Below are positions 4,200-5,003 of a stretch of DNA of 5,003 bases, one piece after another (positions within the stretch are counted from its first letter, which is position 1; each line of letters begins with the position of its first letter). The notes beneath the pieces are model-generated. The model made no database searches. It saw only the letters and a list, made by a program, of their open reading frames with translations, and had not been told where the DNA came from. Origin of the DNA: Lysobacteraceae bacterium (lineage in GTDB: Bacteria; Pseudomonadota; Gammaproteobacteria; Xanthomonadales; Xanthomonadaceae); assembly GCA_028293685.1 (NCBI GenBank), contig JAQGOI010000140.1, positions 1 through 5,003 of the forward strand. The letters run 5' to 3'. Position numbers and translations under genes: made by a program.

Positions 4200-5003
4200 T
4201 TGTTCGAACAAACCTTTAAAAACATTGACGACATCCTGCACAAGGATGCCGGCTGTACCAGCGAGCTGGACTACACCGAGCAATCGTCCTGGCTACTGTT
4301 CCTCAAGTACCTCGATGCCTTGGAAAAAGAGAAGAAGTTCGAGGCCGAGGTGAAGGGGAAGAAGTACACCTTCCTGCTCGATAAGCCTTATCGCTGGGAA
4401 AGCTGGGCGGCGCCGAAGGGCAAGGATGGCAAGTTCGATCACAACAAGGCGATGGTCGGCGACGACCTGCGCGACTTCGTCAACGGAAAACTATTCCCGT
4501 ATCTGCATGGCTTCAAGGCCAAGGCCAGCGGGCCTCAGACGCTGGAATACAAGATTGGCGAGATCTTTGGCGAGATCAAGAACAAGATCCAGTCCGGCTA
4601 CAACCTGCGTGACGTGATCGAGCGCGTCGACGAACTCAGCTTCGGCTCGCACAAGGAAAAGCACGAGTTGTCGCATCTGTACGAGGCCAAGATCCGCAAC
4701 ATGGGCAATGCCGGGCGCAATGGCGGCGAGTACTACACGCCGCGCCCGCTGATCCGGGCGATGATTCGAGTTGTCGATCCGAAGATCGGCGAGCGCATCT
4801 ATGACGGCGCGTGCGGCAGTGCCGGCTTCCTTTGTGAGGCGTTTGATTACCTGAGCAAGTCCAAGCTGTCGACCAAGGATGCTAAGGCGCTGCAGGAGAA
4901 GACCTTCTTCGGCAAGGAGAAGAAGTCGCTCGCCTATGTCATCGGCATCATGAACATGATCCTGCATGGCATCGAGGCACCGAACATCGTCCACACCAAT
5001 ACG
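4200..5003 (+). CDS. hsdM: Type I restriction-modification system DNA methyltransferase subunit M (5' part)
   Basis: From TTG 4200 the frame is open to the window end (268 codons, no stop). It begins MFEQTFKNIDDILHKDAGCT and continues SELDYTEQSSWLLFLKYLD, the classic N-terminal helical domain of HsdM (HsdM_N). The motif X-like NAGRNGGEYYTPRPLI is at 170-185. The S-adenosylmethionine motif I, YDGACGSAGFL, is at 201-211, with the family's DGA-x-GSAGF form rather than DPACGTGGF. FGKEKKSLAYVIGIMNMILHGIEAPNI (237-263) follows. The catalytic NPPF/Y motif IV should come within about 30 residues beyond the window edge. HsdM usually has about 500 residues, so roughly half is seen. It methylates adenine at N6 in the sequence chosen by HsdS and joins HsdR for cleavage; hsdS and hsdR are expected downstream. 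AT-richer codons than the neighbouring genes suggest acquisition by transfer. Confidence 0.95.
   Translation, partial: MFEQTFKNIDDILHKDAGCTSELDYTEQSSWLLFLKYLDALEKEKKFEAEVKGKKYTFLLDKPYRWESWAAPKGKDGKFDHNKAMVGDDLRDFVNGKLFPYLHGFKAKASGPQTLEYKIGEIFGEIKNKIQSGYNLRDVIERVDELSFGSHKEKHELSHLYEAKIRNMGNAGRNGGEYYTPRPLIRAMIRVVDPKIGERIYDGACGSAGFLCEAFDYLSKSKLSTKDAKALQEKTFFGKEKKSLAYVIGIMNMILHGIEAPNIVHTNT

Noticed and set aside
4068..4283. Minus-strand frame of 71 codons overlapping the hsdM start
   Set aside because: The part over hsdM is a shadow. The remainder (LAAQAVFTDGELSPPSP) looks mildly protein-like but has no start, no ribosome site and no family I recognise.
4491..4994. Minus-strand frame of 167 codons at the right end
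   Set aside because: It is antisense to hsdM, whose plus-strand frame carries unmistakable family motifs throughout.

Overview
The window looks like chromosomal DNA of a high-GC gammaproteobacterium, probably of the Xanthomonadaceae/Lysobacteraceae type. This placement is an inference from codon use, from the DUF2058/YgjP-like pair at the left end, and from the style of the intergenic repeats; there is no rRNA or other decisive marker. Most of the window is clearly GC-rich (42 of 60 bases in 2641-2700 are G or C), but the right end is not (27 of 60 in 4201-4260).

Layout. The left edge holds the first 20 codons of a DUF2058 gene reading leftwards. It is divergent from a complete ygjP-type metallopeptidase-fold gene (138-671, +). 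That gene meets a BdcA-like short-chain dehydrogenase/reductase head-on (668-1411, -), and the two stop codons share the palindrome CTAG. After about 260 bp of non-coding DNA comes a GNAT acetyltransferase reading frame (1672-2091, +) that is intact except for one in-frame amber codon. It converges, 36 bp away, on a sarcosine/N-methyltryptophan-oxidase-type FAD amine oxidase (2128-3276, -).

The 250 bp behind the oxidase start holds no gene. It contains a strong intrinsic terminator, a GTAG-headed REP-like hairpin and a degenerate copy of a second dispersed repeat. These all lie downstream of an unrecognised 155-residue protein gene (3529-3996, -), whose start is best read as TTG. A G-rich spacer of about 200 bp follows, and then the 5' part of a type I restriction-modification hsdM gene (4200 to the window end, +), also with a TTG start. 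This last gene has no stop inside the window. Its lower GC suggests the left border of a horizontally acquired restriction-modification locus.

The genes do not form one pathway. Strand changes at every junction mean each is essentially its own transcription unit: housekeeping or single-gene metabolic functions on the left, a repeat-rich junction in the middle and a defence locus on the right. I found no RNA gene, CRISPR array, transposase or convincing new system. The observations most worth checking are the single amber codon in the GNAT gene, the REP-like elements and the restriction-modification locus that continues past the right edge.
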